18,260 nt of DNA from Coemansia sp. RSA 1804. Its lineage: Eukaryota; Kickxellomycota; Kickxellomycetes; Kickxellales; Kickxellaceae. The notes under the pieces were generated by a model, which did not search any database, had not been told where the DNA came from, and saw nothing but the letters and a program-made list of their open reading frames with translations. The stretch is from positions 1 to 18,260 of the forward strand of contig JANBTH010000395.1 in the NCBI GenBank assembly GCA_027578815.1. The letters are read 5' to 3'. Within the stretch, counting starts at the first letter, position 1, and each line of letters begins with the position of its first letter. Both the position numbers and the translations under genes were made by a program. Positions 17,901 through 18,260 of this stretch are shown here, piece by piece.

Positions 17901-18181
17901 CACTGCGGTCGGTGTTTGCACAGATCTTTGCCATGTACGAGACCAAGCTGACTACGCAGCTGGGACAGATGTGCATTGCCACCAGTGAAGGCAAGCGCCA
18001 GCTGATGGTCAACACGCAGTACTTGATCCGCCGTCTGCGTGCGCTCGATGCGTCGCTGCCTGTTGACTGGGAGCTGGAGGTTGTTGTCAACAACATCGAC
18101 CTTGTCAAGCCGTACCAGCCAGCCGCTGACGCCGAGCAGACGCCGTCTCCCGAACCCGCCGCCGGCAACAACGACGATTGA
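14909..18181 (+). CDS. VPS54: Vps54, GARP tethering complex subunit
   Basis: A 1090-residue protein, the Vps54 subunit of the GARP complex (with Vps51, Vps52, Vps53), which tethers endosome-derived vesicles to the trans-Golgi network. Residues 1-100 are Gln-rich and disordered. The Vps54 N-terminal region begins near 105 with RADFDDYVKNIEEQF (119-133) and PDIEDIPAIFFEESFDLRDP (240-259), continuing through the helical, rod-like block to about 420, including VDVLSNLWHIQPTVEELV (377-394). The conserved Vps54 core runs from about 645 to 745, with LSLSGFYSLHASTWAFVVQYERLGNKM (662-688) and the ENEQWVQAEVPIDFQNLVNQV block (720-740). A Ser/Thr/Pro linker (750-805) precedes the C-terminal helical bundle (about 815-1070). 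It is somewhat longer than yeast or animal Vps54 because of the head, linker and tail. The frame is intronless and ends 79 bases before the window edge. Confidence 0.95.
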   Translation: MKRQSGAGLLWQGTDARGTAVRGSGGGSSYFQRRAQPMTQTGHSNQQQKQKQPQDNITKADDSSPASPKDKHAPKQQQQQQYGLNAIAVLTNQPNRAPARIHRSELPAVPRTHYPKVGRADFDDYVKNIEEQFAQYDTNVKSGYQIATDDLDRYEAAVEDAEKVLEAAGHTYSMDSTTMAERLKALDPARSEFGLDSVSEYDGRGNGGTVSSAQERRGVQDDDGADGRAQTEAGGRHQMPDIEDIPAIFFEESFDLRDPAVFEIVTQVVLGPQTAADGLFSPDRSAETSARMQELLSEYMDVVEVYLTREISRRSPSFFAALSTLKELHAETDNCIENIHVLRDDLKKTAHVQCAPGLELIRLRRRRDNLATVMEQVDVLSNLWHIQPTVEELVGSGDYIGALNLLTEAQETIELSRAQPQSQPQRKNSHSNGDGLAGTHAFEVLSTRTCASLKTVSTHAEHELAATIRRDMREFVDDGLSGPGDGLLEESRLQIYQANLSMQLMPLVCGLAQTGGIAGALKTYRDEMMAEATTLIENMYPDGFPRSHGHAAFSDASQQRALGSAVRCQTFDQFRALIGQQQMVLLLIIGHVSMVRRTILAILDENRPAVGAGERMALAKRYDAARADVVRSLNDTFDGFMDVAHVRCAKLLNHRSEQNARLSLSGFYSLHASTWAFVVQYERLGNKMCFGLRGTLATQAKAFLANFHNEKSRQIQILIENEQWVQAEVPIDFQNLVNQVVSAAAHLPPDTESDQQTPGSGTPLESNPLALGSLSTTDAAVPRTLDTQTLALARQDSDAASVRSADTAGVGLMHIGSEAFHVVGCSLVLVKSVVEYLQCAVSMPVLATDVLQRLVDMLKTFNSRTCQVVLGAGAMHSAGLKNISAKHIALASESLALCMELIPYAKECLRHVMARSQETLLQQLDRTTSDFGNHQQELHRKLVAIMTDRADYHARMLATTPWDSLGDDAQTPVAAMDALVKEVRKLHKVLRRYLPTAALRSVFAQIFAMYETKLTTQLGQMCIATSEGKRQLMVNTQYLIRRLRALDASLPVDWELEVVVNNIDLVKPYQPAADAEQTPSPEPAAGNNDD

Positions 18182-18260
18182 GCGCAAGTGCCACTGCTGT
18201 CTATTTTTCCGTCTCGGCGAAGGCGGAAACGAGCTGGATATCTGTTGAGGGGGGTATTTA

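Noticed and set aside
1..18260. tRNA, rRNA, transposon, CRISPR or a clustered defence or biosynthetic system
   Set aside because: No tRNA B-box with matching A-box and folding arms was found in the spacers, no transposase or terminal repeats were seen, and the genes are ordinary housekeeping genes of unrelated pathways.

Overview
The window looks like nuclear DNA of a fungus. It holds eight intact protein genes of eukaryotic type: a Nma111-type HtrA protease, the GARP subunit Vps54, the spliceosomal protein SmG, a yeast-type histidinol-phosphatase, an Asi1/Asi3-like membrane RING protein, two AIM2-like dienelactone hydrolases and a gluconokinase. A ninth reading frame resembles only the front part of a REXO1/Rex3 RNA exonuclease. 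All reading frames run uninterrupted from ATG to stop, so the locus is intron-poor; one short 5' intron is possible, upstream of the gluconokinase. The spacers are A/T-rich and full of simple repeats, while the large genes use GC-rich codons. Compact, intron-poor genes with Gln/His/Asn-rich tracts would fit an early-diverging lineage such as Kickxellomycotina, but that placement is inference.

Layout from left to right. Positions 1-1126 are AT-rich with no convincing gene. The minus strand then carries the CCCH/REXO1-like protein (1127-2098) and, 261 bases upstream of it, the 883-residue membrane RING protein (2360-5011). A 932-base divergent spacer with a (GA)12 tract leads to dienelactone hydrolase copy 1 on the plus strand (5944-6687). 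That gene converges on a gluconokinase (6942-7607, minus). A second divergent spacer serves the gluconokinase and SmG (8285-8521, plus). SmG converges, with only 74 bases between stop codons, on dienelactone hydrolase copy 2 (8596-9330, minus). Next come the NMA111 protease (9701-13018, minus), with a repeat-encoded Gln-His tail at its N-terminus, histidinol-phosphatase (13620-14606, minus), and, across a 302-base divergent spacer, VPS54 (14909-18181, plus).

The genes do not form one pathway. They cover histidine synthesis, gluconate phosphorylation, splicing, endosome-to-Golgi tethering, nuclear proteolysis and probably inner-nuclear-membrane protein quality control. Linkage is explained by ordinary compact fungal gene order with shared divergent promoters (three) and convergent 3' ends (two). 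The local oddities are the inverted dienelactone hydrolase pair with two unrelated genes between the copies, and the REXO1-like protein without a nuclease domain. I saw no tRNA, rRNA, transposon or CRISPR.
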